A DNA stretch of 64,000 nucleotides. It comes from Streptomyces sp. TRM68367 (GTDB taxonomy: Bacteria > Actinomycetota > Actinomycetes > Streptomycetales > Streptomycetaceae). A model generated the notes under the pieces. It saw nothing but the letters and a program-made list of their open reading frames with translations. It had not been told where the DNA came from and did no database searches. This document shows, one piece after another, positions 8,665 through 17,394 of this stretch. Position numbers and translations under genes: made by a program. The number at the start of each line of letters is the position of its first letter. Position 1 is the first letter of the stretch. Location of the stretch: positions 62,001-126,000 of the forward strand of contig NZ_JACTVI010000007.1 of the NCBI RefSeq assembly GCF_014495685.1, given 5' to 3'.

Positions 8665-9771
8665 GTGCGTGACATTATCCCGGTGCTGAAGGACTGGTAC
8701 GCCGCCCGGGCACCGTTCGGCCTCGCCACGGTCGTCGGGGTGCGCCGCAGCGCGCCGCGCGGGCCGGGCGCGGCCATGGCCGTGGGTCCGGACGACCAGG
8801 TCGTGGGCAGTGTGTCCGGGGGCTGTGTCGAGGGCGCCGTGTTCGAGCTGGCGCAGGAGGTCGTGGCCGACGGCGAGGCCCGCCTGGAGACCTTCGGCTA
8901 CAGCGACGAGGACGCGTTCGCGGTCGGCCTCACCTGCGGCGGCGAGATCACCCTGCTGGTGCGTTCCGTCACCCCCGAGCGGGACCCCTCCTTCGGCCCG
9001 TTCGCGGACTCCGTCGGCGCGGGCGAGCCGGTGACCGCGGCCACGGTCACCGACGGCCCGGCACCACGCGGAGCGACCCTCGCGGTCTGGCCGGACCGGG
9101 CCTCCGGCACCCTGGGCACGCCCGGCCTGGACGCGGCGGTGACCGCCGACGCACGCGGCGAACTCGACCTCGGCGCCACCGGCCTGCGACACTACGGGCC
9201 GCACGGCGAGCGCCGCGAGGACGCCGTCACCGTCTTCCTGCACTCCTTCGCGCCCCCGCCCCGCATGCTGGTCTTCGGCGCCATCGACTACGCGGCGGCC
9301 GTGGCACGCATCGGCGCCTTCCTCGGCTACCGCGTCACCGTCTGCGACGCCCGCCCCGTCTTCGCCACCCCCAAGCGTTTCCCCCAAGGCGTCGAGGTGG
9401 TCGTGGACTGGCCGCACCGCTATCTGCACGGCACCGCCACCGACGAGCGCACGGTCATCTGCGTGCTGACCCACGACCCGAAGTTCGACGTGCCGCTGCT
9501 TGAGGAGGCGCTGCGCCGCCCGGCCGCCTACATCGGCGCGATGGGCAGCCGCCGCACCCACCGGGACCGGACGAAACGGCTGGTCGAGGCCGGGCTCACG
9601 GAGCGCGAGCTGTCCCGGCTGCGCTCGCCGGTCGGGCTCGACCTCGGCGCCCGTACGCCCGAGGAGGTGGCCGTGTCCGTCGCCGCCGAGATCGTCGCAC
9701 TGCGCTGGGGCGGCACCGGTGCCCCGCTGACCGCGACCGCCGGAGCCATCCATCCGGCCGACGCCCCCTGA
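8665..9771 (+). CDS. XdhC/CoxI family protein (molybdenum-hydroxylase maturation factor type)
   Basis: The product is 368 aa. The start is GTG 8665 behind GGAAGGAG. The N-terminal XdhC/CoxI domain contains ATVVGVRRSAPRGPGAAMAV and the conserved SVSGGCVEGAVFELAQ, and a later LTCGGEITLLV. The C-terminal Rossmann-like part contains LVFGAIDYAAAVARIGAFLGY, VCVLTHDPKFDVPLL and YIGAMGSRRTHRDR. Known relatives bind molybdenum cofactor and insert its sulfurated form into xanthine dehydrogenase or CO dehydrogenase-like enzymes. No such enzyme is encoded here and the adjacent coxE-like gene is a stub, so the protein is probably orphaned or serves an enzyme elsewhere. Bases 9772-10006 hold nothing convincing. 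Confidence 0.9.
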   Translation: MRDIIPVLKDWYAARAPFGLATVVGVRRSAPRGPGAAMAVGPDDQVVGSVSGGCVEGAVFELAQEVVADGEARLETFGYSDEDAFAVGLTCGGEITLLVRSVTPERDPSFGPFADSVGAGEPVTAATVTDGPAPRGATLAVWPDRASGTLGTPGLDAAVTADARGELDLGATGLRHYGPHGERREDAVTVFLHSFAPPPRMLVFGAIDYAAAVARIGAFLGYRVTVCDARPVFATPKRFPQGVEVVVDWPHRYLHGTATDERTVICVLTHDPKFDVPLLEEALRRPAAYIGAMGSRRTHRDRTKRLVEAGLTERELSRLRSPVGLDLGARTPEEVAVSVAAEIVALRWGGTGAPLTATAGAIHPADAP

Positions 9772-10006
9772 GGCGCGAGGAGGAAGCCATGGCTGCACCA
9801 CGATTACCGGGTGTCGGTGCGCACCGATCTTTCGGAGCGGGGGGGGACCCATGGCGGCGCCGCGGCTGCCCCTGGCCCTGGCCTGCACCTGGCCGATGAA
9901 CGCGTCGTGCTGCATGACTCACACCCACCTCGTGGTCGTGTCGGCGGCGGCTGGGGCGCCGCGGCTCCCGCACCCGGCCCGCCGAAACAGGCCACCGGTG
10001 CCGCGG

Positions 10007-10507
10007 TCAGCGGAGCGGCAGGCGGTGCAGCTCCACGTCCGTGAGGCAGCCGCCGGCGACCGTGGCGGTCATGTACGTGCAGTGCGGCTGACGACGGCGG
10101 TCGGTCGGCGAACCGGGATTGAGCAGGCGCAGCCCGGTCGCGGCGGTGGTGTCCCAGGGGATGTGGCTGTGGCCGAAGACCAGCACGTCAAGGTCGGGGA
10201 AGCGGGCGGCACACCGTGCCTCCCGCCCCTGCGCGGGACCGGTCTCGTGGACGACGCCGAAGCGCAGGCCGCCCAGGTCGGCGTACGCCACCTCGGGCAG
10301 CCGGGCCCGCAGCGCCGGTCCGTCGTTGTTGCCGTACACACCGACGAGCCGGCGGCAGCGGCTCTCCAGCAGGTCGAGGGTGGCCGTGTCGACCCAGTCC
10401 CCGGCGTGGAACACGACGTCGGCGCGCGGGAGTTCGGCCAGCAGCGGCGCAGGCAGCTCCCTGGCGCGCTTGGGGAGATGGGTGTCGGACATCAGCAGCA
10501 GGCGCAC
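10007..10507 (-). CDS. YfcE/MJ0936-type metallophosphoesterase
   Basis: This small calcineurin-like phosphoesterase has 166 aa. All metal-binding blocks are present in order: SDTHLP (residues 7-12), HAGDW (~35), YGNNDG (~57), VVHETG (~85), FGHSHIPWDT (~110) and NPGSPTDRRR (~130). The family hydrolyses phosphomonoesters or diesters with two metal ions, but its physiological substrates are mostly unknown. GTG 10507 is used because it places the first beta-strand MRLLLMSDTH directly at the N-terminus. It diverges from the GT2 gene. A small palindrome (GAACGATACCGTTC, 10616-10629) in the shared 232-bp region may be regulatory. Confidence 0.93.
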   Translation of the reverse strand: MRLLLMSDTHLPKRARELPAPLLAELPRADVVFHAGDWVDTATLDLLESRCRRLVGVYGNNDGPALRARLPEVAYADLGGLRFGVVHETGPAQGREARCAARFPDLDVLVFGHSHIPWDTTAATGLRLLNPGSPTDRRRQPHCTYMTATVAGGCLTDVELHRLPLR

Positions 10508-10739
10508 GGTGTCAGGCTACGGCGCGCCGGCCGCCGCCACCTCCGGCCGCTGCCGCCGCGCCGGGACACGCCGAAGGCCTCGAACGGCCGCCCGGAGCGC
10601 ACGGCCAGCGTGATCGAACGATACCGTTCCGGCAGATTGTTGGGACGTGGGCCCCACAGGTGCCCGCGTTAGCATCGGCACACACGCTCCACACCCGTAC
10701 GTGAACGGCGAGAGAACCCAAAGGGGGCCCCGGAGCCTG

Positions 10740-12686
10740 ATGCCGGTCAAGGTCAGCGTCATCGTCCCTGTGTACAACCCGGGGACCTACATCGAGGACT
10801 GCATCGCCTCGCTGAAGAGGCAGTCCCTGCCCCCCGACGAATACGAGGCGATCTTCGTCGACGACGGCTCCACGGACGACACGCCGGCCCGGCTCGACGC
10901 GCTCGCCGCCGAGGACCCCCGGATGCGGGTGATCCACCAGGAGAACTCCGGCTGGTCGGGCAAGCCCCGCAACGTCGGCATCGAGGCCTCCCGGGGCGAG
11001 TTCGTCATGTTCGTCGACAACGACGACTACCTCGGCGACGAGGCCCTGGAGCGGATGTACGACTACGCCGTGGCCAACGGCGCCGACGTCGTGGTCGGCA
11101 AGATGGCCGGGCAGGGCCGCGGGGTGCCGGTGGAGTTGTTCCGCCGCAACCATCCGCGGGCCAGTGTCGAGAACGCACCGCTGCTCGACAGCCTGACCCC
11201 GCACAAGATGGTCCGCCGGGCGTTCCTCGACCGCACCGGCCTGCGCTTCCCCGAAGGGCGGCGGCGCCTGGAGGACCACGTCTTCGTCACCGAGGCGTAT
11301 CTGCGCGCGGACAACGTCTCGGTGCTCAGCGACTACGTCTGCTACTACCACGTCAGACGGGACGACTCCTCCAACGCGGGCTTCCAGCGCTTCGACCCGG
11401 TCGGCTACTTCAGGAACCTGCGCGAGGCCCTCGACGTCGTCGAGAAGTACACCGAGCCGGGACCGGTGCGCGACCGGCTCTACCGGCGCTGGCTGCGCGT
11501 GGAGATGGTCGAGCGGCTGCGCGGCCGTCGCTTCCTCGGCCTGCCCGACGACTACCGCCGGGAGCTGTTCAAGGAGATCCACGAGGTCGTCGTGGAGCGC
11601 TTCGGGCCCGGCGTCGCGGCTCCGCTGCAGCCCACGCAGCAGGTCGTCGCCGCGCTGACCGCGGCCGACCGGTACGACGACGTCGTGGAGTTCGCCCAGT
11701 GGGAGGCGTCCGTCGCGCCCAAGGCGAGCCCCGTCGGCGTGGAGTGGCAGGACGGTGCGCTGCGGATCTCCTTCACCGCCGAGTACGCCTGCGCGCGCGA
11801 GCCGATGACGTTCCCGGCCCAGGCCGGCCCCGCCCCGCTGACCGACGCGCCGAAGGACGTGGCCGAGGCCATCGCCTGGGTGGGCGCGCAGAACGCCGCC
11901 CGTTTCGGCAGCGCCACCGCGGATCTGCTGCTGCGCGCGCGCTCCAGCGCCGCCCAGTACTTCCAGCCCGTGAAGTTCACCCGCGAATCCGTGCCCGCCG
12001 GGGAGGACGGTCAGGTCCGGCTGGTGCTGCGGGCGACGGCGACCGTCGACCCGGCCGCGCTGCCGGAGGACGGTTTCTGGGACGCCGTCGTACGGGTGAA
12101 GCTGGCCGGTTGGACCAAGGAGTGCCGGCTGGGACCCGCCTCCCGCTCCGGCCGCCCCGAACCGCACCCCGGAGTGATCGCAGGGCGCGTGGTCCGGCCG
12201 TACTGGACGGACCCGCACGGCAACCTCTCTCTGGAGGTCGGCGACGGGGGCAAGCACCTCGCCCTCGGCCGGGCGAACATCGGTGTCTCCGGCGGCCGCT
12301 TCCGCGCCACGGTGCCGGTGTACGTGCCCAGCGACACCGAGGTGCGGCTGCGGCTCACCCGGCTCACCGCGGCCGGCGGGTCGGTCGACACGCCCGCCAC
12401 CCTGTCCCCCGCCGCGGACCGGCCCGGGGCCGTGGTGTCGGCCCCGCTGCCCGCCGGCGGACTCGCGCGGGCGTCGTGGCGCCCCGCGCTCTGCCTGACC
12501 CCGGACCGCGCCACGCCGCGCTTCCACCGGCTGTCCCTCGCGCTGCGCGCCACCCGCGACGGAGTGCAGGTGGTGCCCGTTCCCCAGCAGCCCGGTCTGG
12601 GACAGCGGCTGGTCCGCAAGGCGCGGCGGACGGCCGGAGCCGCCCTGCGCAGGGCGGAATCGAAGATCAAGTCACGGAGGACGTGA
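10740..12686 (+). CDS. Family 2 glycosyltransferase with long C-terminal region
   Basis: The product is 648 aa. ATG 10740 directly precedes VKVSVIVPVYNPG, the canonical GT-A opening. The donor-site acids appear in FVDDGSTDDTP (~39) and in MFVDNDDYL (~93), a DxD-like motif. The catalytic domain spans ~1-230 and includes LEDHVFV. Residues ~400-640 form a beta-rich region of unknown role. Relatives build cell-wall polysaccharides or teichoic-type polymers. The gene lies 4 bases before rfbC, so it is very probably co-transcribed with it and linked to dTDP-rhamnose supply. No transmembrane helix is evident, so the enzyme is cytosolic or membrane-associated. The acceptor is unknown. Confidence 0.92.
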   Translation: MPVKVSVIVPVYNPGTYIEDCIASLKRQSLPPDEYEAIFVDDGSTDDTPARLDALAAEDPRMRVIHQENSGWSGKPRNVGIEASRGEFVMFVDNDDYLGDEALERMYDYAVANGADVVVGKMAGQGRGVPVELFRRNHPRASVENAPLLDSLTPHKMVRRAFLDRTGLRFPEGRRRLEDHVFVTEAYLRADNVSVLSDYVCYYHVRRDDSSNAGFQRFDPVGYFRNLREALDVVEKYTEPGPVRDRLYRRWLRVEMVERLRGRRFLGLPDDYRRELFKEIHEVVVERFGPGVAAPLQPTQQVVAALTAADRYDDVVEFAQWEASVAPKASPVGVEWQDGALRISFTAEYACAREPMTFPAQAGPAPLTDAPKDVAEAIAWVGAQNAARFGSATADLLLRARSSAAQYFQPVKFTRESVPAGEDGQVRLVLRATATVDPAALPEDGFWDAVVRVKLAGWTKECRLGPASRSGRPEPHPGVIAGRVVRPYWTDPHGNLSLEVGDGGKHLALGRANIGVSGGRFRATVPVYVPSDTEVRLRLTRLTAAGGSVDTPATLSPAADRPGAVVSAPLPAGGLARASWRPALCLTPDRATPRFHRLSLALRATRDGVQVVPVPQQPGLGQRLVRKARRTAGAALRRAESKIKSRRT

Positions 12687-12690
12687 GAGC

Positions 12691-13287
12691 GTGCGTGCAC
12701 TGGGGATCGAGGGAGCCTGGGTTCTGGAGCCCAAGGTGTTCACCGACGGGCGGGGGAGCTTCCACGAGTGGTTCCGCGGGGCGGAGTTCCGCGAGGCCAC
12801 CGGCTTCGACCTGTCCCTCGCGCAGGCCAACTGCTCGGTGTCCCGCCGGGGCGTGGTGCGCGGGGTGCACTTCTCGGACGTGCCGCCGGGGCAGGCCAAG
12901 TACGTCACGTGTGTGCGCGGCGCCGTCCTCGACGTGGTGATCGACCTGCGTGTCGGTTCGCCCGCCTTCGGGCAGTGGGAGGCGGTACGGCTGGACGACG
13001 ACACCCGGCACGCGGTGTTCCTCGCGGAGGGGCTCGGGCACGCCTTCATGGCGCTCACCGACGACGCGACGGTGGTGTACCTGTGCTCGACCGGGTACGC
13101 GCCGGAGCGGGAGCACGGGGTGGACCCGCTGGATCCGGACCTGGGCATCGCCTGGCCCGAGGGCATCCCGCCCGTCCTGTCACCGAAGGACGCCGAGGCA
13201 CCGTCCCTGGCCGAGGCCCGCCGCACCGGCCTGCTGCCGTCGTACGAGGCCTGCCGCGCGTATGACGAGGAGCAGCGCGGCAGATAG
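12691..13287 (+). CDS. rfbC: dTDP-4-dehydrorhamnose 3,5-epimerase
   Basis: The product is 198 aa (RmlC). It epimerises C3 and C5 of dTDP-4-keto-6-deoxyglucose, the third step of dTDP-L-rhamnose synthesis. The cupin contains FTDGRGSFHEWF, QANCSVSRRGVVRGVHF with the catalytic His at residue 60, QAKYV with the substrate Lys at 70, GLGHAFMAL, and the tyrosine-bearing VVYLCSTGYAPEREHG. DLGIAWP near residue 150 completes the family pattern. GTG 12691 sits 4 bases after the GT2 stop, with GGAGG inside the end of that gene. The pathway is split across strands: the other three enzymes are encoded on the minus strand 1 kb away. Confidence 0.96.
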   Translation: MRALGIEGAWVLEPKVFTDGRGSFHEWFRGAEFREATGFDLSLAQANCSVSRRGVVRGVHFSDVPPGQAKYVTCVRGAVLDVVIDLRVGSPAFGQWEAVRLDDDTRHAVFLAEGLGHAFMALTDDATVVYLCSTGYAPEREHGVDPLDPDLGIAWPEGIPPVLSPKDAEAPSLAEARRTGLLPSYEACRAYDEEQRGR

Positions 13288-13324
13288 GCACGCATCTGAC
13301 TCGCCGGCCCACTCACACGACAAG

Positions 13325-13377
13325 ACCGGACGACGGATCCGACCACCCCCGGGCGGTGGCCGGCCCCGTCGTCCGGT
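13325..13377. terminator. Bidirectional hairpin between convergent rfbC and methyltransferase genes
   Basis: Perfect 12-bp arms, ACCGGACGACGG at 13325-13336 and its complement at 13366-13377, enclose a second small stem (CCACC/GGTGG). The position, exactly between two converging stops, indicates a shared terminator. Confidence 0.75.
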
Positions 13378-13383
13378 ACGGAG

Positions 13384-14190
13384 TCAGCGGCTGACGCCGA
13401 CCTGCTCCACGGCGCGGCGCAGGGGCTCCCAGCCGCGGGAGCGGGACAGGCCGAGGCCGCGGGCCTTGGCGAGCCGGCCCCAGAAGCTCGCTTCCAGCAG
13501 CGTCTGAGGCGTTACGGCACTCGCACGCTCCAGGATCGCCTCGGGCACCTTCTGCGGGTCGGGCACGTCCTTGTACTCGGCCATGATCTCGTCGTACTTC
13601 TCGTGCAGCACGGTGTTGCCGGGGTCGGCGCCGAAGACCACGAGCTGGCCGGTGGGCTCGGTGTCGACCAGGACGGTGACCAGGTCGGGGCGGTACCGGT
13701 TGAGGACCTCGGTGACCTTGTAGACGTCGCCGGTCCAGGCGCCGGTGTGGCGGTCGCGTGCCGCCTCGTCGACGTTGCGCGGCAGCATGTCGTCGAAGAC
13801 GATCACGCTGGTCCAGTCGGAGTGCTTCTCGACGTTCATGAAGTCGCGCAACGCGAACTCGAACAGGTGCATGCCGTCGATGAAGGACAGGTCGACCGTG
13901 GTGCGCCGCCAGTAGCCGATCGGGCTGCGGCCCCGGCGCAGGTTGCGCAGCGGGTGACGTCCTCCCTTGAGGTGCGCCAGGGGGTTGTCGCGGGCGAAGA
14001 AGTCGTCACTGGTGGCCTTCACCAGGTGGACGTCGCACTTCAGCTCCGAGACCACCTTGAAAGCGGGGTCGACCGCGATACTGGGGACGCGCGACAGATG
14101 CAGACTGCGGCCGTCGTTGACGCCGATCTCCAGATAGTTGCGGTTGGCGCTGACCTTGTGCAGTTCCCGCAGGAACTCATGGCGCTTCAC
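13384..14190 (-). CDS. Class I SAM-dependent methyltransferase (Methyltransf_24-like)
   Basis: The product is 268 aa. GTG 14190 overlaps the rfbD stop by 4 bases (GTGA) and has AAGGAG upstream, so it is translationally coupled. The SAM-binding region reads NYLEIGVNDGRSLHLS (~residues 18-33), with the acidic end of strand 2 in PSIAVDPAF. DLSFIDGMHLFEFALRDF and VIVFDDMLPRN resemble sugar O-methyltransferases of the macrocin-O-MT/Methyltransf_24 group. As the last gene of the rfbA-rfbB-rfbD operon it may methylate rhamnose or a rhamnose-containing glycan. That is inferred from context only. Confidence 0.85.
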   Translation of the reverse strand: MKRHEFLRELHKVSANRNYLEIGVNDGRSLHLSRVPSIAVDPAFKVVSELKCDVHLVKATSDDFFARDNPLAHLKGGRHPLRNLRRGRSPIGYWRRTTVDLSFIDGMHLFEFALRDFMNVEKHSDWTSVIVFDDMLPRNVDEAARDRHTGAWTGDVYKVTEVLNRYRPDLVTVLVDTEPTGQLVVFGADPGNTVLHEKYDEIMAEYKDVPDPQKVPEAILERASAVTPQTLLEASFWGRLAKARGLGLSRSRGWEPLRRAVEQVGVSR

Positions 14191-15071
14191 GAACGGACTC
14201 CTTGGGACGCCTTGTGGATCAGGGGTAGAGCTTCGGTCAGGGCGGCGCGCCAGTCACGCGGCTGTGGCAGGCCGATGTCCTGCCACCGGCCGTGCGCGAG
14301 GACGCTGTACGCCGGGCGGGGCGCGGGCCGGACGAAGGCCACGCTGCTGGTGGGACGGACCCGGTCCGGGTCGGCGCCGACGAGGCGGAACACCTCACGG
14401 GCCAGCTCGTACCAGGTGGCCTCGCCGGCGCTGGTGGCGTGGAACACGCCGTGCGCGGCGGGGCCGATCCGGGGGCCGAGGTCGGCGATGCGGTGGGCGA
14501 CATCCGCGGTCCAGGTCGGCTGTCCGTGCTGGTCGTCGACCACGTCCACGGTGGGCCGGCCGGCCTCCAGGTCCATCATCGTGCGCACGAAGCTGCGGCC
14601 GTGGGTGCCGTACAACCAGGCGGTGCGCAGCACGGCACTCGCACCCGGCAGCTCCTGCAGCACGGCCCGCTCACCGGCGAGCTTGGTGCGGCCGTAGGCG
14701 GTGCGCGGGGCGGGCTCGTGGTTCTCCGGGTAGGGGGTGGTGCGGGCGTCGCCGGAGAAGACGTAGTCGGTGGAGACGTGCACCAGGCGCGCGTCGTGCG
14801 CCGCGCATGCCCGGGCGAGGTGTCCCGGCCCGTCGCCGTTGATCTCCAGGGCGCGTGCCTCGTCGGTCTCGGCATCGTCGACGGCGGTGTAGGCGGCGCA
14901 GTTCACCACGAGGTCGGGGCGGTGCGCGGCGAGCGTCCGGTCGACGGACTCGGGCCGGGTGATGTCGAGGGCGGCGTGGTCCAGGCCCGCGACGTCCTCG
15001 CCGCGGCGGGTGAGCTCCTCGACGACGTCCCGGCCGAGCATCCCGCCCGCGCCGGTGACCAGCCACTTCAT
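14187..15071 (-). CDS. rfbD: dTDP-4-dehydrorhamnose reductase
   Basis: The product is 294 aa (RmlD). It is the NAD(P)H-dependent reductase for the last step to dTDP-L-rhamnose. The extended-SDR Rossmann motif is VTGAGGMLGRDV (residues 5-16). VVNCAAYTAVDDAE, HVSTDYVFSGD and the catalytic YGRTK follow, with VLRTAWLYG beyond. The start ATG 15071 overlaps the rfbB stop by 4 bases (ATGA). An upstream in-frame extension exists but would lie inside rfbB. It sits in a tightly coupled operon with rfbB upstream and the methyltransferase downstream. Confidence 0.96.
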   Translation of the reverse strand: MKWLVTGAGGMLGRDVVEELTRRGEDVAGLDHAALDITRPESVDRTLAAHRPDLVVNCAAYTAVDDAETDEARALEINGDGPGHLARACAAHDARLVHVSTDYVFSGDARTTPYPENHEPAPRTAYGRTKLAGERAVLQELPGASAVLRTAWLYGTHGRSFVRTMMDLEAGRPTVDVVDDQHGQPTWTADVAHRIADLGPRIGPAAHGVFHATSAGEATWYELAREVFRLVGADPDRVRPTSSVAFVRPAPRPAYSVLAHGRWQDIGLPQPRDWRAALTEALPLIHKASQGVRS

Positions 15072-16048
15072 GCTCGCTCCTCGGTGACGCGCCGCTTCAG
15101 CGGCTCCCACCAGGCGCGGTTGTCCCGGTACCAGGCGACCGTCTCGGCGAGGCCCGTGGTGAAGTCGTGGCGCGGCTGGTAGCCCAGCTCGGTGCGGGCC
15201 TTGGTGCAGTCGACCGAGTAGCGCAGGTCGTGGCCCTTGCGGTCCTCGACGTACTCCACCTGGTCCCAGTCCGCCCCGCAGGCGTCCAGGAGCAGGCCGG
15301 TGAGCTCCTTGTTGGTCAGTTCCGTGCCGCCGCCGATGTTGTACACCTCCCCGGGCCGGCCGTTGGTCCGTACGAGATCGACACCGAGGCAGTGGTCGTC
15401 GACGTACAGCCAGTCGCGAACGTTGAGCCCCTGACCGTACAGGGGGACCTTCTTTCCGTCGAGCAGGTTGGTCACGAAGAGTGGAATGACCTTTTCGGGG
15501 AATTGGTGAGGGCCGTAGTTGTTGGAGCAGCGGGTGACCCGGACGTCCAGGCCGTGCGTGTGGTGGTAGGCGAGGGCGAGCAGATCGGAGGAGGCCTTGG
15601 AGGCGGAGTACGGCGAGCTGGGCAGCAGCGGGTACTCCTCGGTCGCCGAGCCCGTCGTGATCGAGCCGTAGACCTCGTCGGTGGAGACGTGCACGAAGGG
15701 TTCCACGCGGTGTCTGAGGGCCGCGTCCAGCAGGGTCTGGGTGCCGACCACGTTGGTGAGGACGAAGTCGTTCGCGGTGAGGATCGAGCGGTCCACGTGG
15801 GACTCCGCGGCGAAGTGCACGACCTGGTCGGCCTCGGCCACCAGCTTGTCGACGAGTTCGGCGTCGCGGATGTCGCCCTGCACGAACTCCAGCCGGGGAT
15901 GGTCGAGTTCGAGGTTGTCCAGGGTGCCGGCGTAGGTGAGCTTGTCGAGGACCGTGACGCGTGGCGGGTCGGGTGCGTCCGACGCGAGCAGTGTGCGGAC
16001 GTAACGGGAGCCGATGAACCCGGCGGCACCGGTGACGAGGAGGTTCAT
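15068..16048 (-). CDS. rfbB: dTDP-glucose 4,6-dehydratase
   Basis: The product is 326 aa (RmlB). It converts dTDP-glucose to dTDP-4-keto-6-deoxyglucose with bound NAD. MNLLVTGAAGFIGSRYVR opens the Rossmann fold. VVHFAAESHVDRSI is diagnostic of the family, and HVSTDEVYGSI with YSASKASSDLLA supplies the catalytic acids, Tyr and Lys. TRCSNNYGPHQFPEK is the standard substrate loop. It overlaps rfbA by 4 bases and rfbD by 4 bases, so expression is coupled. The length matches the family. Confidence 0.97.
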   Translation of the reverse strand: MNLLVTGAAGFIGSRYVRTLLASDAPDPPRVTVLDKLTYAGTLDNLELDHPRLEFVQGDIRDAELVDKLVAEADQVVHFAAESHVDRSILTANDFVLTNVVGTQTLLDAALRHRVEPFVHVSTDEVYGSITTGSATEEYPLLPSSPYSASKASSDLLALAYHHTHGLDVRVTRCSNNYGPHQFPEKVIPLFVTNLLDGKKVPLYGQGLNVRDWLYVDDHCLGVDLVRTNGRPGEVYNIGGGTELTNKELTGLLLDACGADWDQVEYVEDRKGHDLRYSVDCTKARTELGYQPRHDFTTGLAETVAWYRDNRAWWEPLKRRVTEERA

Positions 16049-17112
16049 GAATGGATCTGCACCTTGCTGTGGTCTCCGAGGACTAGGCGGTGGGCGCTGG
16101 GGACGCTCGGGGCCGGGGTCACCTCGACGTGCCGGCCGATCAGTGAGGACTCGATGCGGCCGACGCCGCGGATCGAGGAGTCCCGCAGCACGATGGAGAA
16201 CTCCAGCTCACTGTCGGTGATCTCGCAGTTCTCCGCGACGGAAGTGAAGGGTCCCACGTAGGAGTCGCTGACCAGGGTGCCGGCGCCGATGACGACGGGG
16301 CCCACGATGCGGGAGTTGACGATCCGCGCACCCTCCTCCACGACCACCCGCCCGATCGTCTCGGATCCGGCGTCCACCTCGCCGTCGATCCGGCGCTCCA
16401 TTCCCTCCAGGACGGTGCGGTTCACCTCCAGCATGTCGACGACGTTACCGGTGTCCTTCCAGTAGCCCTGGATGACCGTGCAGCGCACGTCGGCGTGTCC
16501 GTCGATCAGGTGCTGGATGGCGTGGGTGACCTCCAACTCGCCGCGCCAGGACGGCTTGATGGCGCGGACGGCGTCGTGGATGAGGGGCGTGAAGAGGTAG
16601 ACGCCGACCAGGGCGAGGTCGCTCTTGGGGGCGTCCGGTTTCTCCTCCAGGCCGATCACCTGACCGGAGGCGTCGAGTTCGGCGACGCCGAAGGAGCGCG
16701 GGTCGGCCACGCGGGTCAGCAGGATCTGGGCGTCGGGCCGGTGTTCGCGGAACTCCTCGACGAGGCCCGTGATGCCGCCGACGATGAAGTTGTCGCCCAG
16801 ATACATCACGAAGTCGTCGTCGCCGAGATAGTCCCGGGCGATCAGCACCGCGTGGGCCAGTCCCAGGGGGCGTTCCTGCGGGATGTAGGTGACGTTCAGG
16901 CCGAATTTCGATCCGTCGCCGACCGCGTCCTCGATCTCGGCAGCGGTGTCGCCGACGATCATCCCGACCTCGGTGATCCCGGCCGCGGCAATGGAATCGA
17001 GCCCGTAGAACAACACGGACTTGTTCGCGACCGGGACGAGTTGTTTCGCCGAGGTGTGAGTGATCGGGCGCAATCGGGTACCGGCGCCGCCGGACAGCAC
17101 GAGAGCCTTCAT
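16045..17112 (-). CDS. rfbA: Glucose-1-phosphate thymidylyltransferase, long form
   Basis: The product is 355 aa (RmlA, StrD-like long form). It makes dTDP-glucose from dTTP and glucose-1-phosphate, the first committed step. The nucleotide-binding MKALVLSGGAGTRLRPIT is N-terminal. YLGDNFI, FGVAELDASGQVIGLEEKP and YWKDTGNVVDMLEVNR follow. The C-terminal ~110 residues form a left-handed beta-helix (IVNSRIVGPVVIGAGT, IVLRDSSIRGV), which short RmlA enzymes lack. ATG 17112 follows GGTGGAG; an alternative ATG at 17124 has no ribosome-binding site. It heads the rfbA-rfbB-rfbD-methyltransferase operon. Confidence 0.96.
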   Translation of the reverse strand: MKALVLSGGAGTRLRPITHTSAKQLVPVANKSVLFYGLDSIAAAGITEVGMIVGDTAAEIEDAVGDGSKFGLNVTYIPQERPLGLAHAVLIARDYLGDDDFVMYLGDNFIVGGITGLVEEFREHRPDAQILLTRVADPRSFGVAELDASGQVIGLEEKPDAPKSDLALVGVYLFTPLIHDAVRAIKPSWRGELEVTHAIQHLIDGHADVRCTVIQGYWKDTGNVVDMLEVNRTVLEGMERRIDGEVDAGSETIGRVVVEEGARIVNSRIVGPVVIGAGTLVSDSYVGPFTSVAENCEITDSELEFSIVLRDSSIRGVGRIESSLIGRHVEVTPAPSVPSAHRLVLGDHSKVQIHS

Positions 17113-17170
17113 CTGCTCCACCATAGCCGCGATCCGGCACAGTGGAACATCGGCTGTTTACTTGTCCATT

Positions 17171-17187
17171 ACTACGGGTTTCGTAGT
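17171..17187. promoter_or_regulatory. Inverted repeat upstream of rfbA
   Basis: ACTACG-N5-CGTAGT, with perfect 6-bp arms, lies 59-75 bases upstream of rfbA and just after the small minus-strand gene at 17206. It may be an operator or a weak transcript end; there is no further evidence. Confidence 0.3.
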
Positions 17188-17205
17188 CGTTGGCCGAGCC
17201 GCAGG

Positions 17206-17394
17206 TCAGTCCTCGCCTCGGACGATGTTCCACTCCGGGCCCACGTGCGGTGTGCGCGGCGTGTCGCGCTCCTCGACAGCGGGCAGCCAGGTGCGCAGGG
17301 CCTTCATGCCGCGCAGGCGGCGGGCTCGCGACCAGCCCGTCTCGGGCCGGCGGACGGCGGCGTTCTCACTGGTGTCGGTGGTCACGGTTCTCAT
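17206..17394 (-). CDS. Small basic hypothetical protein upstream of rfbA
   Basis: The product is 62 aa from ATG 17394. An ATG at 17397 and a GTG at 17412 are alternatives, with GGAAAGGA nearby. Coding character is supported by Streptomyces codon use and a compact composition: the middle is basic (SRARRLRGMKALRTWLP) and the end is acidic (GPEWNIVRGED). It is on the same strand as rfbA, 94 bases upstream, and diverges from ctaD. I do not recognise it. It could be a small regulator or could accompany the sugar operon. There is no signal peptide, Cys motif or membrane helix. Confidence 0.45.
   Translation of the reverse strand: MRTVTTDTSENAAVRRPETGWSRARRLRGMKALRTWLPAVEERDTPRTPHVGPEWNIVRGED

Noticed and set aside
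9789..9900. Short ORFs after the XdhC-type gene, one with a good GAGGAGG site
   Set aside because: The product is Arg/Pro/Trp-rich with no family resemblance, typical of chance ORFs in GC-rich DNA.
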